Assembly: GCA_039033795.1 (NCBI GenBank)
Contig: JBCCBY010000050.1
Location: 1 to 14,295 of the forward strand
Origin: Parvularcula sp039033795
GTDB lineage: Bacteria; Pseudomonadota; Alphaproteobacteria; Caulobacterales; Parvularculaceae
DNA: 14,295 nt
Reading direction: 5' to 3'
Shown here: one piece after another, positions 7,096-13,599 of the stretch
Layout: the number at the start of each line of letters is the position of its first letter
How positions within the stretch are numbered: the stretch's first letter is position 1
Translations under genes and position numbers: made by a program
The notes under the pieces: model-generated
What the model was told of the DNA's origin: nothing
Databases searched by the model: none
Seen by the model: only the letters and a program-made list of their open reading frames with translations

Positions 7096-7627
7096 CGACT
7101 GCCCTCAAAAACGGGTTAAGGCCATGCTCGCCATCAGGCGCCTGCGCCACCTCAGCAGCAGCACGCGCGATATCGTCATCCACCTGAAGACTTGACTGAA
7201 TACCCGCCAGGCGGCTCGACACCTCCAGCGCGCGGGTGAGGGCTTGGATCTCCACCTCAGCCTTATAAACAAGAGGCGTCAACGCCCGCTCAGTAAGTTG
7301 CCGGGCTTCGTGGCATTTTTTCACCTGAAGGCCGATTTGGCCATCAACGGTATCAAGAAGATCTTCCACCTCCTGGCGCCGTGATTTCAGCAGCCCGTGG
7401 CGTTCATCGAGTTCCTCGATCGCTGTTTTAATCTGTTCCCGGATTTCATCAGAGGCCTGCATCGATTGGGCGGTGGCTTTGCTCAGCTCCTGAATCGACT
7501 TGGCAACACCTTTGTCCAGCCTTTGGAGGCCCTTCAACCGCGCTTGCAGCTGCATGCAATAAAGCAAGGCTCCAAGCGACGTCATGAACAAGAGGGCGTC
7601 AGCATAAAGAGGAAGAGATTCAAACAT
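7088..7627 (-). CDS. DUF6468 protein, PflI-like (flagellar positioning), membrane-anchored coiled coil
   Basis: A 179-residue protein with one N-terminal membrane helix (about residues 8-27, LYADALLFMTSLGALLYCM) and a long heptad-rich, charged region (about 30-130) that should form a coiled coil on one side of the membrane; the last 40 residues are alanine-rich. This layout and its place right after fliL fit the DUF6468 family, which to my knowledge includes the Caulobacter flagellar-positioning protein PflI. The ATG start at 7627 is preceded by GAGG five bases upstream, overlapping the end of fliL. Translationally coupled to the following motE-like gene. The family call rests on architecture and neighbourhood, so the positioning role is inference. 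Confidence 0.68.
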   Translation of the reverse strand: MFESLPLYADALLFMTSLGALLYCMQLQARLKGLQRLDKGVAKSIQELSKATAQSMQASDEIREQIKTAIEELDERHGLLKSRRQEVEDLLDTVDGQIGLQVKKCHEARQLTERALTPLVYKAEVEIQALTRALEVSSRLAGIQSSLQVDDDIARAAAEVAQAPDGEHGLNPFLRAVGE

Positions 7628-7634
7628 CGGCGCC

Positions 7635-8198
7635 TCAGAGGAGAATAAACTCAGTAATCAGAACTTGCTTGAGAGATGACCCCAAAACCGCCCCCGCCGA
7701 CTCTTCGATGGTTGAACGGAGCGTTGCCAAACCGCCGGGTGAATTGAGGGTTTGAGCGTCGATAAGACGGATCGTCGAAATGAGATCATTGCGCAATTGC
7801 GGTCTCATTTCCTCCGTCAACTCCGCATCCGTCACTTCGAGAGCGACAACGACATTGAGGCGGGGAAGCTTTCGGCGGATCGTGGTGGGCGAGGGCAAAG
7901 AGATAATGATCGGCTCGAGCTTGACGATGCTGGTCGCCTCCTCCTCGTCCCCTTTCTTTCCTCGACCACCTCGTTTTTTGGAGTCAGACGAGGCGTCGCC
8001 GTCGGCGGCTTCGCCCTCTGCGACAATCTCTTCATCAGCGGTCATACCAAGCGCGCCAGGGATGATCCCGGTGAACCAACCAGCAGCACCGCCGCCTATG
8101 ATCACCGCCGCGCCTACACCTGCGATGATCAGCTTTAATCCGCCGCCGCCGGAACCGGTTTCTTCGTCTTCGGGTTGTTCGTCAGTGACGTCAGCCAT
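7635..8198 (-). CDS. fliL: FliL, flagellar basal body-associated protein
   Basis: A 187-residue protein with a short acidic cytoplasmic tail, one membrane helix (about 21-45, glycine- and alanine-rich), an unusually charged linker with an acidic stretch followed by a basic K-K-R-G-G-R-G-K-K run (about 52-88), and the periplasmic FliL domain from about 90. The domain has I-V-K-L-E-P-I-I-I-S-L, the repeated V-V-V-A-L-E-V strand and the hallmark C-terminal V-L-I-T-E-F-I-L-L. FliL forms rings around the stator MotAB units and increases torque or stabilises the motor. The start is the ATG at 8198 with GAGG 6 bases upstream; a GTG at 8204 would overlap that ribosome site. First gene of a leftward operon, divergent from fliF. 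Confidence 0.9.
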   Translation of the reverse strand: MADVTDEQPEDEETGSGGGGLKLIIAGVGAAVIIGGGAAGWFTGIIPGALGMTADEEIVAEGEAADGDASSDSKKRGGRGKKGDEEEATSIVKLEPIIISLPSPTTIRRKLPRLNVVVALEVTDAELTEEMRPQLRNDLISTIRLIDAQTLNSPGGLATLRSTIEESAGAVLGSSLKQVLITEFILL

Positions 8199-8211
8199 AA
8201 CCACCTCTGGT
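8197..8211. repeat. Copy 1 of a 15-base direct repeat at the fliL edge of the divergent promoter
   Basis: ATAACCACCTCTGGT. It matches the copy at 8270-8284 at 14 of 15 bases. This copy overlaps the fliL start codon and ribosome site (on the opposite strand), so a bound factor could act on fliL. Confidence 0.7.
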
Positions 8212-8241
8212 ATCCCATGGCTCCGTTATCTCAACCAGAAG

Positions 8242-8256
8242 TAAACACTCTGTTAA
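8242..8256 (-). promoter_or_regulatory. CtrA-box-like site between fliL and fliF
   Basis: On the reverse strand the sequence reads TTAA, seven bases, TTTA, against the alphaproteobacterial CtrA consensus TTAA-N7-TTAA: seven of eight bases match with the right spacing. CtrA directly controls early flagellar operons in Caulobacter and motility genes in Rhodobacterales. The site lies in the middle of the 103-base divergent promoter, 42 bases from the fliL start and 45 from the fliF start. The match is visible; binding is inferred. Confidence 0.45.
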
Positions 8257-8269
8257 GCCTTCCTTCCCA

Positions 8270-8284
8270 ATAACCACCTGTGGT
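8270..8284. repeat. Copy 2 of the 15-base direct repeat at the fliF edge, extended to a palindrome
   Basis: ATAACCACCTGTGGT, 14/15 identical to the copy at 8197-8211. The single difference makes this copy an almost perfect palindrome (AACCAC-CT-GTGGTT, 8272-8285), like an operator for a dimeric regulator. It sits 17 bases upstream of the fliF ATG. Confidence 0.7.
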
Positions 8285-8301
8285 TGAGGACGGATACGGG
8301 T

Positions 8302-9792
8302 ATGAAGCGTTACCTAGACATGTTGCAGGCGTTAACCGTGCGTCAGCAGATCACTGGTGCCATCGGACTGGCTGTCGTTGCATTGATCATGACCACAATG
8401 ATCCGTATGGCAACGACGCCTTCTATGGCGCTTCTTTATGCAGGACTAGACCCCACCGCAGCGGGAGAAGTGGTCACTGCCCTCGACCAAGAAGGCACAC
8501 CCTTTGAGGTTCGCGGCAACAGCATTTACGTGCCCCAGCACAGCCGCGATCAGCTGCGGATGGTGCTTGCCGGGCAAAGCCTGCCCACGCCGAGCACAGA
8601 AGGTTATGAACTGCTCGACCGGCTCGATGGTTTTTCCACCACCTCTGAAATGTTCTCGGTCACCTATTGGCGGGCAAAGGAGGGAGAGCTTTCCCGCACA
8701 CTGATGACCATTCCCGGTATCCGTGCTGCGCGGGTGCATATCGGGACCGGTCAGCGCACAGCCTTTGTCCGATCGGACGAAAAACGCACGGCCTCGGTCA
8801 CGGTCACGGCTCCAGCTGGTCTTGACGCATCACAGGTGAAAGCGGTTCGGTTTTTGACCGCCCTGGCCGTTCCCAACCTGAATTCCGAAGACGTCGCTGT
8901 GATTGACACAGCCCGCGGCCTTTTGACCGCTGATGCGGGCGCCATGGGCGCACCCAGCATCGATGAAGGAGCCCGAGCGCAAAGCCTCGAGGCTGATATT
9001 TTGCGCCTTGTTGAGGCCCGCGTGGGCATGGGCAACGCGCGCGTCAATGTCTCGATGGAGCTTGGCCGCCGCCGCGAAGAAATCGCTGAACGCGCGGTTG
9101 ATCCAGCATCCCAGGTTGTGATGTCGCGGATGACAGAAGCTGATCAGTCAACGGAGCGCGGCACCAACAGGGCAGTAACCGTCGCCTCTGACCTTCCCGA
9201 TGGGGAAGCAGAAGGTGCCGATGAATCGTCCGAGAGCAGCATGACTCGTGAAGAGGTCAGTTTTGCCGTTACCACCACCGATCGCCGCGTTGAGCTTTTG
9301 CCCGGCAGTGTTGAGCGCATGACCATTGCGGTGCTTCTTGACCAGAAAATTGATGAAGAAGGCCTCCCCATTGAACGGGCACCGGAAGAAATCGACGACC
9401 TTCGCCTTCTTGTTGAGGCAGCGGCAGGCGTAAACCCCGCCCGCGGCGATATCGTCACCATCCGGTCGATGCCCTTTGACCGAACCTTTGCAGAACTCCC
9501 AGAAGAGAATGCGGGACTGATGGGTGACCTGTCATTGATGCGGTTTGCTGAACTTGGCGTCCTCGCTATCACTCTTCTGCTCTTTGGACTGATGGTCGTT
9601 AAACCCGTTCTCACAGCAGGTGGCGGCGGGACAGCTGATGACGCGGCGGCCCTGATGATCGCCGATGGGAGTGAAGCCGCGATGGAACTCGCCACGCAAG
9701 ACCCCGTCGCCCTGCTGCGCGATGCCAGCGCCGAGCGCCCTGACGCCGCAGCCACCCTTCTCAATGCATGGTTGGAGGAAGAAGCCGCATGA
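8302..9792 (+). CDS. fliF: FliF, flagellar MS-ring protein
   Basis: A 496-residue protein forming the MS ring in the inner membrane. The first membrane helix is at about 18-38 (GAIGLAVVALIMTTM), followed by the YscJ/FliF domain (LLYAGLDPTAAGEVV, then the E-G-Y-E-L-L-D segment and YWRAKEGELSRTLMTIPGIRAARVHI), a second ring-building domain (VTVTAPAGLDASQVKAVRFL; R-V-E-L-L-P-G-S-V-E-R), and the second membrane helix at about 417-437 (LAITLLLFGLMVVKPVL). The short cytoplasmic tail, ending ERPDAAATLLNAWLEEEAA, corresponds to the FliG-binding helix. It is shorter than E. coli FliF (552), mostly in the loop region. The start is the ATG at 8302; a TTG at 8284 is possible but overlaps the promoter palindrome. 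The stop overlaps the fliN start (ATGA). Confidence 0.93.
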   Translation: MKRYLDMLQALTVRQQITGAIGLAVVALIMTTMIRMATTPSMALLYAGLDPTAAGEVVTALDQEGTPFEVRGNSIYVPQHSRDQLRMVLAGQSLPTPSTEGYELLDRLDGFSTTSEMFSVTYWRAKEGELSRTLMTIPGIRAARVHIGTGQRTAFVRSDEKRTASVTVTAPAGLDASQVKAVRFLTALAVPNLNSEDVAVIDTARGLLTADAGAMGAPSIDEGARAQSLEADILRLVEARVGMGNARVNVSMELGRRREEIAERAVDPASQVVMSRMTEADQSTERGTNRAVTVASDLPDGEAEGADESSESSMTREEVSFAVTTTDRRVELLPGSVERMTIAVLLDQKIDEEGLPIERAPEEIDDLRLLVEAAAGVNPARGDIVTIRSMPFDRTFAELPEENAGLMGDLSLMRFAELGVLAITLLLFGLMVVKPVLTAGGGGTADDAAALMIADGSEAAMELATQDPVALLRDASAERPDAAATLLNAWLEEEAA

Positions 9793-10067
9793 GCACCACC
9801 GTTGACGTCGCAGAGATGAATCTGCCGCCCGCTATTTCCGGTCTTACCGTCGAGCTGTCTGTCCGTATCGGGACAAGCCTGTTGACGCTCAAAGAGCTCG
9901 GCGCCCTGAATGCTGGATCGCTGCTCACGTTGCGAGAAAGTGCCGACCGGCCGCTCGAGCTTTGCGCCAACGGGCATGTCATTGCCCGCGGTGAGCTGGA
10001 AGAGACGGACGACGGGGAAGGCTTGGCCCTTCGGATCACCGAGATCGTTGGAAGCGTTGCTGGATGA
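9789..10067 (+). CDS. fliN: FliN, flagellar motor switch protein (short SpoA-domain protein)
   Basis: A 92-residue protein that is essentially one SpoA/FliN domain: LTVELSVRIGTSLLTLKELGALNAGSLLTL, then the hydrophobic 'ANGHVIARGELEETDDGEGLALRITEIVG' strand pair. FliN forms part of the cytoplasmic C ring with FliM and FliG and sets rotation direction. E. coli FliN (137) has an extra N-terminal region that is missing here, although many alphaproteobacterial FliN proteins are short. The start ATG at 9789 overlaps the fliF stop by 4 bases, and its own stop overlaps the fliP start in the same way, so translation is coupled along the operon. Confidence 0.87.
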   Translation: MSTTVDVAEMNLPPAISGLTVELSVRIGTSLLTLKELGALNAGSLLTLRESADRPLELCANGHVIARGELEETDDGEGLALRITEIVGSVAG

Positions 10068-10813
10068 GGCAAGTCGCCGTCCTTCTCTGTCTGATCCTGG
10101 GCTTCTGGCCCGGCGCGGCACTGGCCCAAGACCGTGAGGTGGACGTTGCGCCAGAAGTCGAGACCTTCCTCGAAGACACGCGTTCACTAAGGCAGGTCGT
10201 TCTTCCCAGTGTCGCGCTCGTCACGGTCCTGAGCATCGCGCCGGGCATCTTAATGATGGTGACGTGTTTCCCTTTCATCACGATCATCTTCTCTTTTTTG
10301 CGTCAGGCGCTGGGCCTGCAGACAGCGCCGCCCGCGATGATGCTCACAAGTCTTGCCCTGTTTCTCACCTATTTCATCATGGAGCCTGTCTTGAGTGAGG
10401 CCTGGACCGTGGGCATCAAACCGCTCCTTGATGGGGAAGTCACAGAGGTTCAAGGCATTGGTGATGCGATGGCTCCGTTCCAAGAGTTCATGGTCACCCG
10501 CGTTCATCAGGACACGCTGTTCCGGTTAAGTGATGCGATCGACCGTCCCGTTGCCGATGTCGCCACTGCCAATATGTCGATCCTGATACCGAGTTTTATG
10601 CTGTCTGAGATCACACGCGCCTTTCAGATCGGCTTTGCCATTTTCCTGCCCTTCTTGGTGATCGACCTCGTCGTGGCGTCAGTCCTTATGGCGATGGGCA
10701 TGATGATGGTGCCCCCCGCTGTGGTCTCCCTTCCCTTCAAGCTCGCCTTTTTCGTTCTGGCTGGAGGTTGGGTGAAAATTGTCGAAGCCCTATTGAGAGG
10801 ATACACACCGTGA
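10064..10813 (+). CDS. fliP: FliP, flagellar type III export gate protein
   Basis: A 249-residue integral membrane component of the flagellar export gate (FliPQR core). It has a cleavable signal peptide (VAVLLCLILGFWPGAALAQ), as FliP usually does, followed by helices near 45-70 (VALVTVLSIAPGILMMVTCFPF), 85-105 and two in the C-terminal third. The family signatures are present: SFLRQALGLQTAPPAMML and P-S-F-M-L-S-E-I-T-R-A-F-Q-I-G-F (about 177-192) followed by F-L-P-F-L-V-I-D-L-V-V-A-S-V-L-M-A-M-G-M-M-M. The length equals that of E. coli FliP (245). The ATGA overlap with fliN and the GTGA overlap with fliG place it inside one tight operon. FliQ and FliR are not in the window. Confidence 0.95.
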   Translation: MRQVAVLLCLILGFWPGAALAQDREVDVAPEVETFLEDTRSLRQVVLPSVALVTVLSIAPGILMMVTCFPFITIIFSFLRQALGLQTAPPAMMLTSLALFLTYFIMEPVLSEAWTVGIKPLLDGEVTEVQGIGDAMAPFQEFMVTRVHQDTLFRLSDAIDRPVADVATANMSILIPSFMLSEITRAFQIGFAIFLPFLVIDLVVASVLMAMGMMMVPPAVVSLPFKLAFFVLAGGWVKIVEALLRGYTP

Positions 10814-11904
10814 GCGAAACCGCGCTTGCCGCCCAGGCCCCCGACGAGACGAGACAGCTCGATTTCCCTGCACTGACCGGTGCTCAAAAAGCAGCTGTCA
10901 TTCTTTCTCTTCTGGACCCGGACAATGCCCGCAGTCTCGCAGAGGGGTTTGACGACGGCGCCGCTGACAAAGCGATAGAGGCCTTTCAAAACCTGCGGGT
11001 GGTCGACAAGCGGGTGATCCTTGAGACGATCGCGACCTTCGTGGCGGCGGTCCAAGACGATGTCCCGGTGGTCGCGGGCGGCATGCGCCGAGCAGAACAG
11101 CTCGCCGAAGCCCTCGCGCCACAAAGCTTTGAAATGATGGATATGATGGATATGGCGTCCGGGTTCGAAGGCGCTGGCTCCATCGACGAAGGCGCCGATG
11201 CTGAGGCTGTCTGGACCTATGTGCGGGAGCTTGAGCCGATTCAGCTGGCAACGTTGATTGGCGGCGAACGACCCGCCGTCATCGCAGCGGTTGTTCAACG
11301 GCTCGATAAGAAAAGTGGGAGCTCTGTCCTCGGACAATTGGAGCAAGACACGGCCGTTCAGGTGGTCAAACAGGTGATGACCGGCAAGCAGCCAGCACCC
11401 CGCACCTACGACGCGATCGCTGAATCCCTGCGCCGTAACGCAGGAGGGCGCCTGAGTGAAGCGGAGGCGCCCGAAGGCGATCCATCAGAACAGCTGGCCG
11501 AAATGTTCAATTGTCTGCCTGCCGCGAAACAAGATGCCATCCTCGAGCCGTTGCGCACCGAGCTGCCGGAAGAAACCAAGCGCGTGGAAGAACGCCTGAT
11601 GCGCTTTGGCCTCTTGCACGAGCGTCTGCCCAAGACATTCGTACCAACCATTTTCCGCGAGGCACCCCAAGACGTGCTCGACCGCGCCCTTAAGCATGGC
11701 CTGGAGCATCAAACAGAGGCCGCCGACTTTCTCCTTGGTAGCATCTCGCAGAGGTTGGCCGAACAAATCAGAGAGCGGATCGACGAGATGCGCAAGATCT
11801 CGCAAACCGAAGGCGAGACGGCGCAGACCGAACTCCTGGGCCTTCTCTTCGGTTGGGCCGAAGAGGGGCGGTTTGAATTCAAGGAAGAAGAAGACTTCAG
11901 CTAA
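10810..11904 (+). CDS. fliG: FliG, flagellar motor switch/torque protein (divergent)
   Basis: A 364-residue FliG-like protein starting at the GTG at 10810, which overlaps the fliP stop by 4 bases (GTGA); an ORF start at 10768 lies inside fliP and was not used. The N-terminal domain starts L-T-G-A-Q-K-A-A-V-I-L-S-L-L (22-35), which binds FliF. The middle domain contains ERPAVIAAVVQRL (153-165) where FliG normally has EHPQ, the patch that contacts FliM. The C-terminal domain (about 265-355) has the torque-helix region ISQRLAEQIRERIDEM (312-327). The position equivalent to E. coli R281 is kept (R315), D288 is E322, D289 is R323 (charge reversed) and the G-P-V-R that follows is replaced. It closes with W-A-E-E-G-R-F. 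A tandem repeat encodes MMDMMDM in the linker. Context and domain pattern make FliG clear, but it is divergent. Confidence 0.85.
   Translation: MSETALAAQAPDETRQLDFPALTGAQKAAVILSLLDPDNARSLAEGFDDGAADKAIEAFQNLRVVDKRVILETIATFVAAVQDDVPVVAGGMRRAEQLAEALAPQSFEMMDMMDMASGFEGAGSIDEGADAEAVWTYVRELEPIQLATLIGGERPAVIAAVVQRLDKKSGSSVLGQLEQDTAVQVVKQVMTGKQPAPRTYDAIAESLRRNAGGRLSEAEAPEGDPSEQLAEMFNCLPAAKQDAILEPLRTELPEETKRVEERLMRFGLLHERLPKTFVPTIFREAPQDVLDRALKHGLEHQTEAADFLLGSISQRLAEQIRERIDEMRKISQTEGETAQTELLGLLFGWAEEGRFEFKEEEDFS
11134..11151 (+). repeat. Two tandem copies of a 9-base unit inside fliG
   Basis: ATGATGGAT occurs twice in a row, followed by a third partial copy (ATGG), encoding M-M-D-M-M-D-M in the linker between the N-terminal and middle domains of FliG. 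The unit length keeps the frame, so copy number could vary without breaking the gene. Confidence 0.7.
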
Positions 11905-11906
11905 GA

Positions 11907-11922
11907 GGCCTTAAGCAAGGCC
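11907..11922. terminator. Short hairpin between the convergent fliG and spike-protein genes
   Basis: GGCCTT-AAGC-AAGGCC forms a perfect 6-base-pair stem with a 4-base loop, starting 2 bases after the fliG stop and covering the stop codon of the opposing gene. Its position between two convergent genes fits a bidirectional terminator. There is no T-run on either strand, so termination may be weak. Confidence 0.35.
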
Positions 11923-12171
11923 GACGATCCCCGTTGCCGTGGTGGCCGTCGCAAGAACGCGCGTGGCAAGGATGGCGTATTGCACCCCAGGCACCAAACC
12001 CGGCAGGGTCACTGTGTCACCGCCGGTGGTCACGACACTGACATCACCTGCGCCTGTGACCATCAGCCCCCGGATTGCGTAGGAAAGATCACTTCCGTCA
12101 TTGGGCGAGATCGCCATGCCTCGCGACGGCGGGCTCTCGAGCCCAGGCTGATGGTTCGAAAAATCGGTCAT
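11911..12171 (-). CDS. Head-spike base protein, RCAP_Rcc01079 family (GTA/phage-like)
   Basis: An 86-residue protein with the compact pattern of the spike-base family named after Rcc01079 of the Rhodobacter capsulatus gene transfer agent: D-L-S-Y-A-I-R-G-L-M-V (55-65), G-A-G-D-V-S-V-V-T-T-G-G-D-T-V-T-L-P-G-L, and the C-terminal R-V-L-A-T-A-T-T-A-T-G-I-V-G-L. In R. capsulatus this protein takes part in building head spikes that bind the recipient's capsule. The start is the ATG at 12171 with AAGGA 9 bases upstream; the upstream extension to 12249 was not used because it would run through that ribosome site. No other capsid, tail or packaging gene is in the window, so it stands alone at the end of a flagellar operon. 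The family match is by remembered pattern and is fairly strong. Confidence 0.75.
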   Translation of the reverse strand: MTDFSNHQPGLESPPSRGMAISPNDGSDLSYAIRGLMVTGAGDVSVVTTGGDTVTLPGLVPGVQYAILATRVLATATTATGIVGLA

Positions 12172-12383
12172 ACCAAGCGTTCCTTTCGGTCGTGCGTGGT
12201 AGGAGTATGGGGCGCGTTGGGCAGAAGGGGATAAGTTGGAGCAATGCAAACTCGGCGGGCCTGCGACGCCACGCAGATCTCTGGGTCCTCGCCTTCCTCA
12301 TCGAGATCGAACTCGAAAGCGTTTTGGCTATCCAAGACAAAACGGCGTTCGAGAGCCGAACCACGAGGTTGAAGTACTATCCA
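12168..12383 (-). pseudogene. Possible 3' remnant of a broken gene upstream of the spike protein
   Basis: The reverse strand is open for 71 codons from a TAA at 12386-12384 to a TGA that overlaps the spike-protein ATG (ATGA), the same coupling seen throughout this genome. The frame reads RFVLDSQNAFEFDLDEEG and further ICVASQARRV, which looks like ordinary protein. There is no ATG or good start in it, and GC falls from about 65% to 40% and then 30% just beyond its 5' end. This suggests the 3' end of a gene whose front was lost when AT-rich DNA arrived next to it. I do not recognise the family. The opposite strand is also open here, so the reading is uncertain. Confidence 0.35.
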
Positions 12384-12510
12384 TTAATCTCGTTAAAAGG
12401 GTGGGATTCTTTTGATTTCGAACTTGAATTTTACTGTGATTTCCACGCTGCAATAAGTACTTCCATCGTTTTAAATATATGTTACATAATCTAATGCTGA
12501 AGGAAGTTTA
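12384..12510. other. AT-rich non-coding segment upstream of the lipoprotein operon
   Basis: Hand-counted GC is 40% in 12361-12420 and 30% in 12421-12480, against 65% in 12241-12300. It contains the runs TTTTAAATATAT and CATAAT close to the lipoprotein start, and a ribosome site AAGGA at 12500-12504. It most likely holds the promoter of the three-gene operon, but no convincing -35 element could be placed. No RNA gene or repeat was seen. Confidence 0.5.
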
Positions 12511-12870
12511 GTGGTGGGCAGGGGCTTTATAGTTGTAGTGTTCTTACTGAGTGGATGTGTGATCGGCATTGATCATCAGCCTAACGACAGTAAGAGCATC
12601 TACGTTTTTGGTTTTGGTCGTGTACAGATTCCAACTGTTAAGACTGAATCCAAGCTCGGTGCCTATCGTATGAATGTCGCTGGCGCGGCCTACGCACAGA
12701 GCCCAAGGCCAAGCCTCGTTCTTGGTATTGGCAGTGCATCTGCAGTCTACGCTGATGCTGAGTGTGCCGAAGGTTATCTCGATGTCTCTTACGGGTGGAC
12801 GACGAAGCTCTCTGTCACGGCATTTGAACCCTGCAAGACTGTTGAAAAAGTGATGACGACCGGGGAGTAA
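12511..12870 (+). CDS. Lipoprotein of unknown function (operon gene 1)
   Basis: A 119-residue protein starting at the GTG at 12511 with AAGGA 6 bases upstream. The signal peptide ends in the lipobox L-L-S-G-C (GFIVVVFLLSGC), so the mature protein is lipid-anchored at about residue 16. The mature part is mostly predicted strand, alternating hydrophobic and small residues (IYVFGFGRVQIP, LVLGIGSASAVYA, YLDVSYGWTTKLSVTAF), with two further cysteines (A-E-C-A-E-G and F-E-P-C-K-T) that could form a disulfide. I do not recognise a family. The stop is directly adjacent to the next gene, a second lipoprotein. GC is about 45% in a hand count of 12541-12600, unlike the genes to the left. Confidence 0.75.
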   Translation: MVGRGFIVVVFLLSGCVIGIDHQPNDSKSIYVFGFGRVQIPTVKTESKLGAYRMNVAGAAYAQSPRPSLVLGIGSASAVYADAECAEGYLDVSYGWTTKLSVTAFEPCKTVEKVMTTGE

Positions 12871-12873
12871 ATG

Positions 12874-13590
12874 ATGTCTATACGTATTATCGGTGGTATG
12901 ATCGCGCTAACAGCTTTGATGGTCGGCTGTGAAACAGCAGATGGTTACCTTTTCGCCAACTCTAGCACAGTCATTGGCCTGAAACTCGAGCAGAGCCCTA
13001 CGACGAACACTCCAGTGGCTGACCTCGGTTATGTCAGATCAGAGTTGGCAGTGGTTCCGACAGACCGAGGAGCTTGCGTCGAAAAGGGTACAGATGACCT
13101 TAAATGTCCCGTTGGCATGAGCGCCAAGAACGCACCCAATGTGTTGATGGAACTTAGGTACAGCAGCATTTTGTCGGCCAATTCGTCAATCTATCAGCGC
13201 CTCGCTATCGGCGACATTGCCGTCGAACAACCCGGTGCTGCTTTTATGTTCGCCAAAAGTCCTAGAGGGGAGCTGAGCTCGAATAATGCGGAAGCTGTTG
13301 CTACTGCCCTTGGAGCGGATCAGGCTCGGTTGACCGAAGATCGCGGCCAAACGCTCATGACATGTATAGGATCTGATCGCACAACTGGCTTCGACGCGAC
13401 GCAAACCAGCAAGCGCGATGCTATCGTCGATAAAGTGTACCCTGATAATCCAAACAACGCTGGTTTTCGCAGCTTATTAACAGGCTCGAAAAATTTCCTG
13501 GAATTCGAGCAGAACGCACAGGCACTCGGTTACAACACCGTGAAGAGCTTGGCTGACGCTATCGCAAACGACCCCACACTATGCAACTGA
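12874..13590 (+). CDS. Larger lipoprotein of unknown function (operon gene 2)
   Basis: A protein of about 238 residues with a signal peptide ending in the lipobox A-L-M-V-G-C, then a segment with VIGLKLEQS, DLGYVRSELAVVPTDRG (a 'GLxL..s.....LGY.r.elavvP' pattern seen in some outer-envelope lipoproteins of unknown role), a cysteine pair C-V-E-K ... K-C-P, a probable strand region NVLMELRYSSILSANSS, and a helical C-terminus ending T-L-C-N. The ATG at 12871 abuts the preceding stop, but its GGAG lies only 3 bases upstream; the second ATG at 12874 has the better 6-base spacing and is used here. GC in a hand count of 13141-13200 is 47%. It is presumably a partner of the first lipoprotein. I cannot assign a function. 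Confidence 0.75.
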   Translation: MSIRIIGGMIALTALMVGCETADGYLFANSSTVIGLKLEQSPTTNTPVADLGYVRSELAVVPTDRGACVEKGTDDLKCPVGMSAKNAPNVLMELRYSSILSANSSIYQRLAIGDIAVEQPGAAFMFAKSPRGELSSNNAEAVATALGADQARLTEDRGQTLMTCIGSDRTTGFDATQTSKRDAIVDKVYPDNPNNAGFRSLLTGSKNFLEFEQNAQALGYNTVKSLADAIANDPTLCN

Positions 13591-13599
13591 GGACTCATT

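Noticed and set aside
9144..10187. Long open frame of 347 codons on the minus strand opposite fliF and fliN
   Set aside because: It runs antisense to clear fliF, fliN and the start of fliP, is arginine- and serine-rich with low complexity, and has no recognisable domain; it is a shadow of GC-rich codon use.
12075..12494. Plus-strand open frame of 139 codons across the spike-gene start and AT-rich spacer
   Set aside because: Its first third is antisense to the spike gene, it has no ribosome site or recognisable motif, and it crosses the composition break.
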